Below, in pieces: positions 44,479 to 54,084 of a stretch of DNA of 64,000 nucleotides. The DNA lies in the NCBI RefSeq assembly GCF_019797845.1, contig NZ_CP081864.1, forward strand, positions 4,650,001 to 4,714,000, written 5' to 3'. The stretch's first letter is position 1. Each line of letters begins with the position of its first letter. Below the pieces are notes generated by a model. The model was not told where the DNA came from. It saw only the letters and a program-made list of their open reading frames with translations, and searched no databases. Position numbers and translations under genes: made by a program. The DNA is from Symbiopectobacterium purcellii. GTDB lineage: Bacteria; Pseudomonadota; Gammaproteobacteria; Enterobacterales; Enterobacteriaceae.

Positions 44479-45265
44479 ATATCATGCCTAACGCTGAGCA
44501 ATTTCAGTCCCAGCTGTATCAGTATGTTTATCTCTACACCCCCGACTATTGGCCTATCTGGCTGATTCTGGCTGGCGTGGCGTTTGTCGGCATGCTGGGC
44601 GTGTTGGCGCTGCACGGTTTCCTGCGTTACCGCTTCGCCGCGCCGCATGCTGCCGGACATGAGGAGAAGGTGTATCTCTACTCACGGGCGGTACGCTTGT
44701 GGCACTGGAGCAACGCGCTGCTGCTTATCCTGTTGCTGGCGAGCGGTTTCATCAACCACTTTGCGCTGCTTGGTACGCACGATACCGCGCTGCTGGTATC
44801 GCTGCACAGCCTGTGCGGCTACTCTATCTGTTGCTGGTGTGCTGGCTGGCGTTTGTGCTGATTAATGCGCTGGGCGGCAACGGGCACCACTACGTTATCG
44901 AGCGACAGGGATGGGGTCAGCGGGCTTTTCTGCAAGTGCGCTTTTATCTTTACGGCATTATCAAGGGTGAAGACCATCCGTTCCCGGCCACGCCGCGCGC
45001 CAAGTTCAACCCGCTACAGCAGGTGGCTTATCTGGGGGTGATGTACAGCCTGGTGCCGCTACTGCTGCTCTCAGGGGTAGTATTGCATAACCCACTGTGG
45101 CTGCCCGCCGGATGGGTCTTGGTGAAAGCCTGGCTGCTGCCGGTGCATTTTATGCTGGCGGTACTCAGCGTGTTCTTTATCTGTGGGCATCTCTATCTGT
45201 GCACCACCGGGCGCACGCCGACCCAGACCTTCCGCAGTATGGTCGATGGCTACCACAGGCACTGA
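44475..45265 (+). pseudogene. ydhU: Cytochrome b561-type quinone-linked membrane subunit YdhU, frameshifted
   Basis: YdhU-like membrane cytochrome expected at about 262 residues with four helices. Haem-ligand candidates are H in VRLWHWSNA and others in LHSLCGY and LPVHFMLAV. The frame breaks near 44820-44826: after LHSLCGY the first frame runs out at 44861, while sense continues in the next frame as LYLLLVCWLAFVLINA to YHRH at 45262. Loss of one C from an expected TACCTCTAT would account for it. Without this subunit the ydh complex would lose its quinone link. An assembly error cannot be excluded. Confidence 0.87.
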
Positions 45266-45275
45266 CGGAGAGCCC

Positions 45276-46277
45276 ATGATGCCGACCCACGGAGAACCGC
45301 ACATCACTCGTGAACAGTTACGCGCGCTGCACGTTAGCCGCGACTTGTATCGCTGGTTCCTGCGACATTTTCCAACGGGCGGCAGCTATCAGGCAATTCA
45401 CGAGGCGCTGATTGGCGATGGTCACAGCGCCTGGCTGGAAAGCCTGGTGGATTATGCTTACGCACACAGCTTTGGCGCACGGCCGTTTCTGGAACAGGAG
45501 ATCGGCAGCGCGCGAACCCTGGCCGCACAGCTGACACGCTGTCAGGCAGAGCAGTTACACATCACCCCGCGCGGCAACGCCAGTGGCCGCTTCACGCCAG
45601 TGCTGTCGTGCACCTTGCAGTTTGCCAGCGGCGATCACGCGTTGAATATCGGCTGTTCCGGCTTTCAGAGCCATTTGGCTGCCACCGGTAACGGCAACTT
45701 TATCGGTCAATCCGGCGATAACGGCAGCATCGCCAGCGCAGGCTACGGCTGCCAGTTGGTGAGCAGCGGCTTTGCCGCCAAAATGAGCAATACCGGGCAG
45801 AACTGCCGCATCAGTGCGTTGGGCGATCGCGCGCGCATTGCCAACTGCGGCAATGCGACAAAAATCAGCAGTGCCGGTCGTGGCACCCACATCACCAACA
45901 GCGGCAGACGCAATTACCTCGCCAGCCAAGGCGCCTCAACGCGCGTGGCAAATGCCGGCGACGGCAGTCACATCTACACGCAGGGCGTGGGCAGCCGTAT
46001 CACCAACAGTGGCGATAACGTCACGCTACAGGCCAGCGGTAGCGACAGCGTGTTTTGCTCTAGCGGCAGTGTGCAACAGTTCACGCTGGGCGTCGGTGGC
46101 TGTGCGGCACTCAGCTACCATGACGGTAAACGCCTGCGTTTTGTCACCGTCTATGAAGGAGAAAACGGCATTGTTGCTGGTGTCCCCTATCGCCTGACAG
46201 AGCACGGCAAGATAGAGCCGCTCGCGGATAACACAGAAAATCAACGCCTCACTCCCGCCCACTGCGTCAACGACTAA
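45276..46277 (+). CDS. ydhT: YdhT-like protein with 15 exact nonapeptide repeats
   Basis: This 333-residue protein is the last gene of the ydh operon; GGAGAG precedes the ATG-ATG at 45276. Residues 1-118 form a predicted helical head (ITREQLRALHVSRDLYRWF). Residues 129-263 are 15 consecutive units of exactly nine residues starting with Gly, pattern G-x4-(I/L/V/M/F)-x3, for example GDNGSIASA, GNATKISSA, GVGSRITNS. This predicts a solenoid, likely a beta-helix of two units per turn. The tail (LSYHDGKRLRFVTVYEGENG) is globular. There is no signal peptide, so it is probably cytosolic. It is longer than my recollection of E. coli YdhT (about 270). Function unknown. Confidence 0.85.
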   Translation: MMPTHGEPHITREQLRALHVSRDLYRWFLRHFPTGGSYQAIHEALIGDGHSAWLESLVDYAYAHSFGARPFLEQEIGSARTLAAQLTRCQAEQLHITPRGNASGRFTPVLSCTLQFASGDHALNIGCSGFQSHLAATGNGNFIGQSGDNGSIASAGYGCQLVSSGFAAKMSNTGQNCRISALGDRARIANCGNATKISSAGRGTHITNSGRRNYLASQGASTRVANAGDGSHIYTQGVGSRITNSGDNVTLQASGSDSVFCSSGSVQQFTLGVGGCAALSYHDGKRLRFVTVYEGENGIVAGVPYRLTEHGKIEPLADNTENQRLTPAHCVND

Positions 46278-46349
46278 GCCTCTCGCCGTCGCGGTATCAG
46301 TTCACTACTGAGGCGCACAGCTTTCGGTGCTATCACCTTTTTTTAAAAA

Positions 46350-46369
46350 ATTTGCCGCCTGAGGCAAAT
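46350..46369 (+). terminator. Hairpin after ydhT
   Basis: A 7-bp stem ATTTGCC/GGCAAAT with a GCCTGA loop lies about 75 bp past ydhT; only short T tracts follow (ATTTCT). It is moderate evidence for an operon end, and lies just before the sigma-factor pair. Confidence 0.5.
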
Positions 46370-46423
46370 ATTTCTCTGCCTGATTCGTCTACCTCATTAT
46401 CAGAACAACACGGAGTAGATGAC

Positions 46424-46849
46424 ATGCACGATCGTAAATTTAAAATGCTGGGTATTGGCTTGCTGGCGGTGGTGGCGATTGCCACACTGGTCATGCTGCT
46501 GTGGAATGCCTTGCTGCCCGCCATTTTTGGCGTCCAAAGCATTGGTTTTTTCCAGGCGCTGGGGCTGCTGATCCTGTGTAAGATACTGTTCGGTGGCATC
46601 GGCTATCGCGGATTTTTTGGCCGGCACGGGCGCGAAATGCGTGAGCGTTGGTTATCCATGAGTCAGGAACAGCGCGATGCCTTTTTCCATCAGCGGGGAT
46701 TTGGTCCACACGGAGACCACTGCGGCCACCGTTTTCATCGCGGCCCTTTCGCGCACCGTCGTGGTAAGCATCAGGCGTGCCATGACCAGCAGCATGATAC
46801 CTCGGTGGCAAGCGATAAACCCGCCGACCAAAGCGGAAAAACGGAGTAA
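46424..46849 (+). CDS. Small membrane protein with His-rich tail, partner of ECF sigma factor
   Basis: The ATG at 46424 follows CGGAG by 8 bases and gives 141 residues. Two hydrophobic segments (about 8-30 and 40-58: LGIGLLAVVAIATLVMLLWNALLPAIFG, FFQALGLLILCKILFGG, listed as separate stretches of the same region) are followed by a basic, His-rich C-terminal half (GPHGDHCGHRFHRGPFAHRRGK). The stop codon overlaps the ATG of the sigma-factor gene (TAATG), so expression is coupled. It could be a metal- or envelope-sensing regulator of the sigma factor; this rests only on gene pairing and composition. Confidence 0.7.
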   Translation: MHDRKFKMLGIGLLAVVAIATLVMLLWNALLPAIFGVQSIGFFQALGLLILCKILFGGIGYRGFFGRHGREMRERWLSMSQEQRDAFFHQRGFGPHGDHCGHRFHRGPFAHRRGKHQACHDQQHDTSVASDKPADQSGKTE

Positions 46850-47562
46850 TGGCTGACGCCATGCAAAGGCAAAACGTTCTGCTCACCGCGCTGGAAGCCT
46901 GTCAACGACGACTGCGTGCGTTTATCTCTCGGCGCACGCGCAGCACGGCTGAGGCGGAAGACATCTTTCAGGAAATCAGCTATCGGCTGCTCAAAGCCGA
47001 CAGCTACCTTGATCCGATAGAGCACGTCTCTGCCTGGCTATTTCGCGCTGCGCGCAACGAGTTGGTCGATCGCTCGCGCAAACCGCGCGACATCTCGCTC
47101 ACGGAAATGGCAACGGAGAACTGGCCGGAAGGCGATGAACTGGCCGATATTTTGTTCAGTCCGCCTGACAGCGCAGAAGATGCCTATCTGTACCACCTGG
47201 TGTGGGAAGAGTTGGCGGCAGCGCTGGAAGAGATGCCCGCGCTGCAACGAGAAGCCTTTGAGAAAACCGAGTTGCAGGGTTACAGCTTCAAACAACTGGC
47301 GCAGGAAACCGGCATCCCCGTGGAAACCCTGCTGTCACGTAAGCATCAGGCCGTGCAGTTTCTGCGCGTCCGGCTACAGTGGCTTTATTCAGGCCGTGAC
47401 ACAAGCCTGAGGCGGCAGCCCACTCACCGCTTACCGGTCTGCCCCTGCTTATTGCTTGCTTTTCCAACGCTTTTCTTCACCGCTGGCCGCCGGCCTTCCC
47501 CGGTGAAACGGGTGAGCGCAGGCTGCGCGGTTTTATCCTGCGCCGTATTTCTTTTGTTATAG
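46849..47562 (+). CDS. ECF-type RNA polymerase sigma factor with aberrant C-terminal tail
   Basis: Residues about 18-80 form sigma region 2 ([34 protein letters not shown]), and about 128-187 form region 4 with a helix-turn-helix ([22 protein letters not shown]). A typical relative ends near residue 187 ([10 protein letters not shown]). Here the frame runs on for about 50 more residues, rich in Cys/Leu/Pro, crossing 139 bp into the 3' end of ygiQ on the other strand. That tail looks non-native, as if the normal stop had been lost. It should still bind core polymerase and direct an unknown regulon linked to the upstream membrane protein. Confidence 0.8.
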   Translation: MADAMQRQNVLLTALEACQRRLRAFISRRTRSTAEAEDIFQEISYRLLKADSYLDPIEHVSAWLFRAARNELVDRSRKPRDISLTEMATENWPEGDELADILFSPPDSAEDAYLYHLVWEELAAALEEMPALQREAFEKTELQGYSFKQLAQETGIPVETLLSRKHQAVQFLRVRLQWLYSGRDTSLRRQPTHRLPVCPCLLLAFPTLFFTAGRRPSPVKRVSAGCAVLSCAVFLLL

Positions 47563-49621
47563 GGTTTGGCATTGCGGCGCTCATCGACCGTTGCCACTGG
47601 CACCAGACATTCACGGCGATTACCGATCAGGTGCTTCATGCCCATCGCGGTTAACGCCTCGCGGATCAGCCCCCAGTTAGCCGGATCGTGATAGCGCAGC
47701 AGCGCCTTATGCAAACGGCGCTGGCGATCGCCACGCGGCACCACCACCTCTTCACTGTGATAATCCACCTTGCTGAGCGGATTTTTCCCGCTGTAATACA
47801 TGGTGGTAGAACTGGCGAGCGGTGAAGGATAGAAATTTTGCACCTGATCCAGCCGAAAGCGGTTCTTTTTCAGCCACAGCGCCAGGTTGACCATATCCTC
47901 ATCGCGCGTGCCGGGGTGAGCGGCAATAAAGTACGGGATCAGATACTGCTCTTTGCCCGCCTGACGCGAATAGGTGTCAAACAGCTCTTTGAAGCGGTGA
48001 TAGCTGCCCATGCCGGGTTTCATCATCTTCGATAGCGGCCCCTGCTCCGTGTGCTCCGGGGCAATTTTCAAGTAGCCACCCACGTGGTGTTCGGCCAATT
48101 CCTTGATATAGCGCGGATCCTCTACCGCCAGATCGTAGCGTACCCCAGAAGCGATCAACACCTTCTTGACGCCTTTAAGGGCTCTGGCACGGCGATAGAG
48201 CTGAATGGTCGGCTCATGGTTGGTATCCATGTGCGCGCAAATTTCCGGGTAGACGCAAGACGCGCGGCGGCAGGTTTGCTCCGCTTTGGGCGACTGGCAG
48301 CGCAGCATGTACATGTTGGCCGTGGGCCCACCCAGATCGGAGATAATGCCGGTAAATCCCGGTACTTCATCACGGATCGCTTCAATCTCTTGCACAATCG
48401 ACTCTTGCGAACGGCTTTGAATGATGCGTCCTTCATGCTCCGTGATCGAACAGAATGCACATCCGCCAAAACAGCCGCGCATAATGTTGATGGAAAAGCG
48501 AATCATGTCGTAAGCCGGAATACGCGATGTGCCATAGGAGGGGTGCGGCACCCGTTGATACGGCAAGGCATAGACTGCGTCCATCTCATCCGTTTGCAAC
48601 GGAATAGCCGGTGGGTTAATCCACACATAGCGATCGCCGTGTTTTTGCATCAACGCACGGGCGCTACCCGGGTTGGTTTCGTGGTGCAGGATGCGCGAGG
48701 CGTGTGCGTACATCACCTTGTCGTTATTCACCTTCTCGAACGAGGGTAACAACACGTAGGTTTTTTCCCACGGCTTCGGCTTGTGCGCCTGGACGGTAAT
48801 GGGCTTGCCGCTGGTGGAGCCTTTTACCGTATGCGCCACACAGGGCAAGTCTTCACCGTAGGGATTAAGGATAGGTTCGATGCGACCGGGGCTATCCAGC
48901 CGCGTAGAGTCAACGCCCGTCCAACCGGGCAGCGCGGTTTTACGCAGCACGGCAGTATTGCGCACATCCACAATCGAACTAATGGGCTCTCCAGCCGCTA
49001 AGCGGTGTGCAATCTCCACCAGCGGGCGTTCACCGTTGCCATAGATCAACAGATCGGCTTTGGCGTCCACCAGCACCGAACGGCGCACCTTGTCTGACCA
49101 ATAGTCGTAATGGGCGATGCGGCGCAGGCTGGCTTCAATGCCACCCAGCACCACCGGCACATCACTAAAAGCTTCCTTGCAGCGCTGGGTATAGACCAGC
49201 GTGGCGCGGTCCGGGCGCTTACCGGCAACATTATCCGGCGTATACGCATCATCATGGCGCGCTTTGCGATCGGCGGTGTAATGGTTGATCATCGAGTCCA
49301 TATTGCCCGCCGTCACGCCGTAAAACAGATTCGGTTTGCCCAGACGCATAAAGTCGTTTTTCTGCGTCCAATCCGGCTGGGCAATAATATCCCAACCCGA
49401 AATCCCTGAGACTCTAGCATCCTGCCAACGATCGCCATACCGAAGCTAGGGTGATCCACATAGGCATCCCCTGTCACCAACACAATGTCACAGCTGTCCC
49501 AGCCCAGTTCATCCATCTCAGCGCGGCTCATGGGCAAAAATGGCGCTGTGCCGTAGCACTCGGCCCAGTAGCGAGGGTAAGAAAACAGATGACGTTCAGG
49601 AACAATCAGGCTTGTGGACAC
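47424..49621 (-). pseudogene. ygiQ: YgiQ-family radical SAM protein, frameshifted by 2-bp duplication
   Basis: A large radical SAM protein (about 735 residues intact) with the cluster motif [15 protein letters not shown] and conserved [16 protein letters not shown]; function unsettled. The GTG start at 49621 gives [15 protein letters not shown], as in relatives. After LESQGFRVG (about 49385-49392) the sequence reads GGGATATTATTGCC where GGGATTATTGCC would keep frame: an extra AT. The first frame then ends at 49313, while sense resumes as [19 protein letters not shown]. Restart at the downstream Met (49349) would give a protein lacking the first 90 or so residues but keeping the SAM core. Confidence 0.9.
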
Positions 49622-49846
49622 GGTTAACTCTTCAACACAGGGGATTATCAGGGCCGGAAATTCTACCGATTTCCACAGAAAAAGGGGGGGAATTTACACA
49701 GGAAATGAGACAGATCATGAAAATTGCCTTGTGCAAAAAACGCGCATCGATATTGCAAGAAAACGCACCGGGTGAGGCCGTTAGCCATCTTGCGCGTTTG
49801 CAATGCTACACTTCAGGCAAGTGTAGCCAGCCACATAACAGAATAT

Positions 49847-50518
49847 ATGACCAACACAGCGTTGAAACGCCCGATACTGACGCTCCCTAACGGGGCGAAC
49901 AAACTCCTGCTGCATTCGTGCTGCGCACCGTGTTCAGGGGAGGTGATGGAAGCCATTCAGGCAGCAGGGATTCACTACACCATTTTCTTCTACAACCCTA
50001 ACATTCACCCGCAGAAGGAGTATCTCATCCGCAAGGAAGAGAATATTCGCTTCGCCCAGAAGCATGGGGTGCCCTTTATTGATGCCGATTACGACATGAA
50101 TAACTGGTTTGAACGGGCAAAAGGGATGGAGTGGGAGCCAGAGCGCGGCGTGCGCTGCACCATGTGCTTTGATATGCGCTTCGAGCGTACCGCACTGTAC
50201 GCGGCAGAAAACGGCTTTACGGTGATCAGCAGTTCGCTCGGCATCTCGCGCTGGAAAAACATGCAGCAAATTAATGATTGCGGCCAGCGGGCTGCCTCGC
50301 ATTATCCGGGCATGGTGTACTGGGATTACAACTGGCGGAAAGGGGGCGGCTCGGCGCGCATGATCGAGATCAGCAAGCGGGAGCAGTTTTATCAGCAAGA
50401 ATACTGCGGTTGCGTGTATTCCCTGCGCGACAGCAATCTGCACCGCAAATCGCAAGGCAGACCGCTGATTAAAATCGGGAAACTGTATTACGGTACTGGG
50501 GAGTCATCACACGGGTGA
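49847..50518 (+). CDS. queH: Epoxyqueuosine reductase QueH
   Basis: This 223-residue QueH (DUF208) enzyme makes queuosine in tRNA by reducing epoxyqueuosine, the non-homologous alternative to QueG. The cysteine pairs that hold its metal/4Fe-4S cluster appear as LHSCCAPCS and CTMCFDMR, with a further YCGCVYS. The ATG at 49847 is chosen because homologues begin just before [10 protein letters not shown]; the ribosome site is weak. It is monocistronic and divergent from ygiQ. The gene is intact. Confidence 0.9.
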   Translation: MTNTALKRPILTLPNGANKLLLHSCCAPCSGEVMEAIQAAGIHYTIFFYNPNIHPQKEYLIRKEENIRFAQKHGVPFIDADYDMNNWFERAKGMEWEPERGVRCTMCFDMRFERTALYAAENGFTVISSSLGISRWKNMQQINDCGQRAASHYPGMVYWDYNWRKGGGSARMIEISKREQFYQQEYCGCVYSLRDSNLHRKSQGRPLIKIGKLYYGTGESSHG

Positions 50519-50530
50519 TCGCGTACTCTA

Positions 50531-50563
50531 CCTGTCATTCCCGCGAAAGCGGGAATCCCCAGA
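50531..50563. repeat. REP-like hairpin ATTCCCGC-GAAA-GCGGGAAT
   Basis: A perfect 8-bp stem with a GAAA tetraloop (50537-50556) lies directly after queH. The same core, CGCGAAAGCGGGAATC, recurs at 50916-50931. It resembles short palindromic extragenic repeats found in many proteobacteria and may act as a transcript 3' end for queH. Confidence 0.65.
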
Positions 50564-50617
50564 GCAAATAGCGTAAAGCGGCATGGTTTTAATGCGTTGA
50601 ATTATTTGACGTTATAT

Positions 50618-50863
50618 CGCGTAAAAAATAACGCTGAGGGGAACGAGACCACAGGGTGAGCGGCAGGACGCCGCGAAAGTCAGCGCCGCGTCGGGAACGC
50701 GTCGCTGGCGGCCCGTCAGTGGGCTCGGGCCCCGAAGGCACCGCGTAGCGGCGTGATTTATCGCGAAAAGCCTGGAGTCACGAGGCGGCGGCGATTGAGC
50801 GCCTCGTGTCGGGCGCGTGCTGCAACGGTTTCAGAAATCCGTGTTGGTTAATGCGCACGAAAC
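50618..50863. repeat. Intergenic repeat family B, copy 2
   Basis: It matches 30653-30900 along nearly its whole length in the same orientation, including the 9-bp stem CACGAGGCG/CGCCTCGTG, with scattered substitutions and small indels. The left part (GGCAGGACGCCGCGAAAG) and middle (GCGTCGGGAACGCGTC) are also palindromic. Confidence 0.75.
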
Positions 50864-50904
50864 ATCCACTGCACCAACAAAAAGGCTTGGCCTGGATTTG
50901 TGGG

Positions 50905-50990
50905 GATTCCTCAGCGCGAAAGCGGGAATCTCCTACAGAGGAAACGCGTTCTTTCTGCCGGAGATCCCCGGCTTTCGCCGAGGATAACGT
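50905..50990. repeat. Paired degenerate REP-like palindromes before the glgP end
   Basis: GCGCGAAAGCGGGAATC, then an inverted, diverged version (GATCCCCGGCTTTCGCCGAGG) about 45 bp later, forms a long imperfect inverted repeat just beyond the glgP stop codon. It could serve as terminator or mRNA stabiliser for glgP. Confidence 0.5.
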
Positions 50991-50997
50991 GGGGAAG

Positions 50998-53445
50998 CTA
51001 CAACCGTATCGGTTTGATATCCCAGATATCGTCGGCATACTCCTGAATAGTCCGGTCAGATGAGAAGTTACCCATATTGGCGATATTAATGATGCTTCTG
51101 CGCGCCCATTCATCGGGGTTGCGATACAGCTCATCCACCCGGTCATGGGTATCCACATAGCTGCGATAATCCGCCAACAGTTGCCAGTGGTCACCAAAAT
51201 TCACCAACGAGTCGAACAGATCGCCGTAGCGTCTGGGATCGTTCGGACTGAAAACACCGGTGGCAATCTGTGTCAGCACCCGACGTAGTTCCTCATCCTT
51301 CTCGTAAATTTCACGCGGGTTGTAACCGTTCTTTCGCAGCGCCTCGACCTGTTCCGTGGTGTTGCCAAAAATAAACATGTTCTCTTCGCCAATGTGCTCC
51401 AACATTTCCACGTTGGCCCCATCGAGCGTGCCGATGGTCAGTGCCCCATTGAGCGCAAATTTCATGTTACTGGTGCCGGAGGCTTCGGTTCCCGCCAGCG
51501 AGATCTGCTCAGACAGATCGGCAGCAGGAATGATTACCTGCGCCAGACTGACGCTGTAGTTGGGAATAAACACCACCTTCAACTTGTCATGCATGTCAGG
51601 ATCGTGGTTGATCACCGCTGCGACATCGTTGATCAGGTTGATGATGTGCTTCGCCATGTAATACGCCGACGCCGCTTTGCCCGCAAAAATCGCCACGCGC
51701 GGCACGCGCTTGACCTTGGGTTCATCCTTAATGCGGTTATACAGTGTGATAATGTGTAGCAGATTGAGCAGTTGCCGTTTGTACTCATGAATGCGCTTGA
51801 TCTGCACATCGAACAACGCCTCAGGATCGATCACCACATCCAGATGCTCGGCCACGTACTCCGCCAGACGCTGCTTGTTCGCCAGCTTCGCCTTACGCAC
51901 CTTCTGCACAAACGCCGGGAAATCCGCCTGTGGCTTGATATCTTCCAACTGGCTGAGGTTGGTACGCCAGTTCTTACCAATCGCGTCATCCAGCACTTTC
52001 GACAACGACGGGTTCGCCAGCGCCAGCCAGCGTCGCGGTGTGACACCGTTGGTCTTGTTGCAAAAACGATCGGTATAAATGCGCGCAAAATCCGCAAACA
52101 GTGAGTGCACCATCAAATCGGAGTGCAATTCCGACACACCATTCACCTTGTGGCTTGCCACCACCGCTAACCACGCCATACGCACCCGGCGGCCGTTGGT
52201 TTCATCAATGATGGAAACACGCGACAGCAAGCCGTTGTCTTTCGGGAATTTTTTCTGCACTTCTTCGAGAAAGTGCTCGTTGATTTCAAAAATCAGTTGC
52301 AGATGGCGTGGCAAAATCTTGCCCAACATCTCCACCGGCCAGGTTTCCAGCGCTTCCTGCATCAGCGTGTGGTTAGTGTAAGAGAAGACGCTCGTCACCA
52401 CCTGCCAGGCATCCAGCCATTTAAATTTATGTTCATCGATCAGCAAACGCATCAATTCGGGGATCGCCAACACCGGATGGGTGTCGTTAAGGTGAATGGC
52501 AAATTTATCCGCCAGGTTGTCATAGGTGTTGTGCATCATCCAGTGACGACTGAGGATATCCTGCACCGTGGCAGACACCAGAAAGTACTCCTGACGCAGG
52601 CGCAACTCGCGCCCAGAGTAGGTGGAGTCATCGGGATAAAGCACCCGCGACACGTTCTCCGAGTGGTTCTTGTCTTCCACCGCAGCAAAGTAGTCACCCT
52701 GATTAAACTTGCCCAGATTGATTTCACTGCTGGCCTGCGCCCCCCACAGCCGCAGCGTGTTGGTCGCATCAGTGTCGTAACCGGGGATTATCTGGTCGCA
52801 GGCGCTGGCAATGATCTCCTCGGTTTCCACCCAGCGCGCTTTGCTTCCTTCCTGCTGTACGCGCCCACCAAAACGCACCGTATAGCGCGTACTGTGACGC
52901 GGGAATTCCCAGGCGTTACCGTATTCCAGCCAATAGTCCGGGGATTCCGCCTGCTGACCGTTGACAATCTTTTGCGCAAACATGCCGTATTCATAGCGAA
53001 TGCCATAACCGCGGCCGGGCAGCGCCATCGTCGCCAGCGAATCCAGGAAGCAGGCCGCCAAACGCCCGAGGCCACCGTTGCCCAGCCCAGGATCGTTCTC
53101 TTCCTCGATCAGCTCATCCAGATCCAGCCCCATGTCGTCCAGCGCCTGCTTTAGATCGTCGTACAGCCCCATCGCCAGCAGCGCATTCGACAGCGTTCGG
53201 CCCAGTAGGAACTCCATCGAGAGATAGTAGACCTGTCGCACATCCTGCGAGAGCTGCGCCCGGTTGGAGCGTAACCAGCGTTCCACCATGCGGTCGCGCA
53301 CCGCGAGCAGCGTGGCGTTCAGCCACTCGTGCTTGTTGGCAATAGAGGGATCTTTACCTATGCTGAACATCAACTTATAGGCAATGGAATGCTTTAGCGC
53401 GTCCACGCTAAGCGTGGGTGAGTTGTAGATAAACGGAGAGTTCAT
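50998..53445 (-). CDS. glgP: Glycogen phosphorylase
   Basis: This 815-residue cytosolic PLP enzyme releases glucose-1-phosphate from glycogen. The ATG at 53445 ([20 protein letters not shown]) follows TTGGGAA. Signatures include [31 protein letters not shown] and the PLP lysine in [16 protein letters not shown]. It is the last gene of the glycogen cluster, separated from the glgA remnant by a family A repeat, and in E. coli it likewise follows glgA. It is intact although synthesis genes upstream are damaged. Confidence 0.95.
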   Translation of the reverse strand: MNSPFIYNSPTLSVDALKHSIAYKLMFSIGKDPSIANKHEWLNATLLAVRDRMVERWLRSNRAQLSQDVRQVYYLSMEFLLGRTLSNALLAMGLYDDLKQALDDMGLDLDELIEEENDPGLGNGGLGRLAACFLDSLATMALPGRGYGIRYEYGMFAQKIVNGQQAESPDYWLEYGNAWEFPRHSTRYTVRFGGRVQQEGSKARWVETEEIIASACDQIIPGYDTDATNTLRLWGAQASSEINLGKFNQGDYFAAVEDKNHSENVSRVLYPDDSTYSGRELRLRQEYFLVSATVQDILSRHWMMHNTYDNLADKFAIHLNDTHPVLAIPELMRLLIDEHKFKWLDAWQVVTSVFSYTNHTLMQEALETWPVEMLGKILPRHLQLIFEINEHFLEEVQKKFPKDNGLLSRVSIIDETNGRRVRMAWLAVVASHKVNGVSELHSDLMVHSLFADFARIYTDRFCNKTNGVTPRRWLALANPSLSKVLDDAIGKNWRTNLSQLEDIKPQADFPAFVQKVRKAKLANKQRLAEYVAEHLDVVIDPEALFDVQIKRIHEYKRQLLNLLHIITLYNRIKDEPKVKRVPRVAIFAGKAASAYYMAKHIINLINDVAAVINHDPDMHDKLKVVFIPNYSVSLAQVIIPAADLSEQISLAGTEASGTSNMKFALNGALTIGTLDGANVEMLEHIGEENMFIFGNTTEQVEALRKNGYNPREIYEKDEELRRVLTQIATGVFSPNDPRRYGDLFDSLVNFGDHWQLLADYRSYVDTHDRVDELYRNPDEWARRSIINIANMGNFSSDRTIQEYADDIWDIKPIRL

Positions 53446-53540
53446 TACGTTTATTCCCAATCATGAGTGTTACGACAAGCGTTGTTTGACCGAGATCGCT
53501 AACGCCCCTGCATGTTGTCCTCACCATGCAACGCACGGTC

Positions 53541-53731
53541 ATACCCGTCATCCTTCAAGTTACAGGGACGTTGGCTACGTTCTCTCACCCGAATCACTTA
53601 CCGGTGTAAGTTCATCGGGATGCCTTCACTTGCCGCGTTACGAGACGCATAAATGCGTCTCGCCCTAAGGGGCCAGCGCAAGCGCTGTTCAAAACGTAAA
53701 CGTTTTGTCCCGCAACTCGAATTATTCAGGG
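53541..53731. repeat. Intergenic repeat family A, copy 3
   Basis: About 190 bp filling the glgP-glgA gap, homologous in inverted orientation to 5731-5930 (shared GTTGGCTAC, GAATCACTTACC, GGCCAGCGCAAGCGCTGTTC). It has internal short palindromes such as GAGACGCATAAATGCGTCTC and AAAACGTAAACGTTTT. It directly abuts the stop codon of the glgA remnant. Confidence 0.75.
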
Positions 53732-54016
53732 TCATAAGCGCTGGTAAAGTGCACGATATGCCTGCGCAGCTACCTGCCAGCTAAAGTCCATCGCCATCGC
53801 CTGACGTTGCACATAACGCCACAGCGTGGGACGAGACCACAACACAAACACGCGGCGAATCGCTCGGGAAAGCGCGCCGACATTGCAATCGCTGCAGGAA
53901 AAACCCGTGGCAAGACCATCGGCCAGATTCTCCAGCGAGCAATCCGCAACGGTATCCGCCAAACCGCCGGTTTTCAGCAGCGGAAACAGCTCTGAACATA
54001 CATGTAATACCCGCAT
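53732..54016 (-). pseudogene. glgA: Glycogen synthase remnant: two ends joined by an internal deletion
   Basis: It starts like GlgA ([21 protein letters not shown]) with a GGGAG ribosome site and ends like GlgA ([13 protein letters not shown], then [39 protein letters not shown]), but only 94 codons remain of about 477. The join falls in TGGLAD, a motif that in GlgA occurs twice: near residue 20 (KTGGLADV) and near residue 400 ([13 protein letters not shown]). Recombination between these short coding repeats would remove about 1.15 kb and keep the frame, exactly as seen. No catalytic domain is left, so ADP-glucose cannot be built into glycogen by this gene. Confidence 0.95.
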
Positions 54017-54084
54017 TCTTACTCCCACCTTCCCCTCACCTGCGATGTCGTGCACCACATCATCGTGAACCACGGCCTCTTGAA

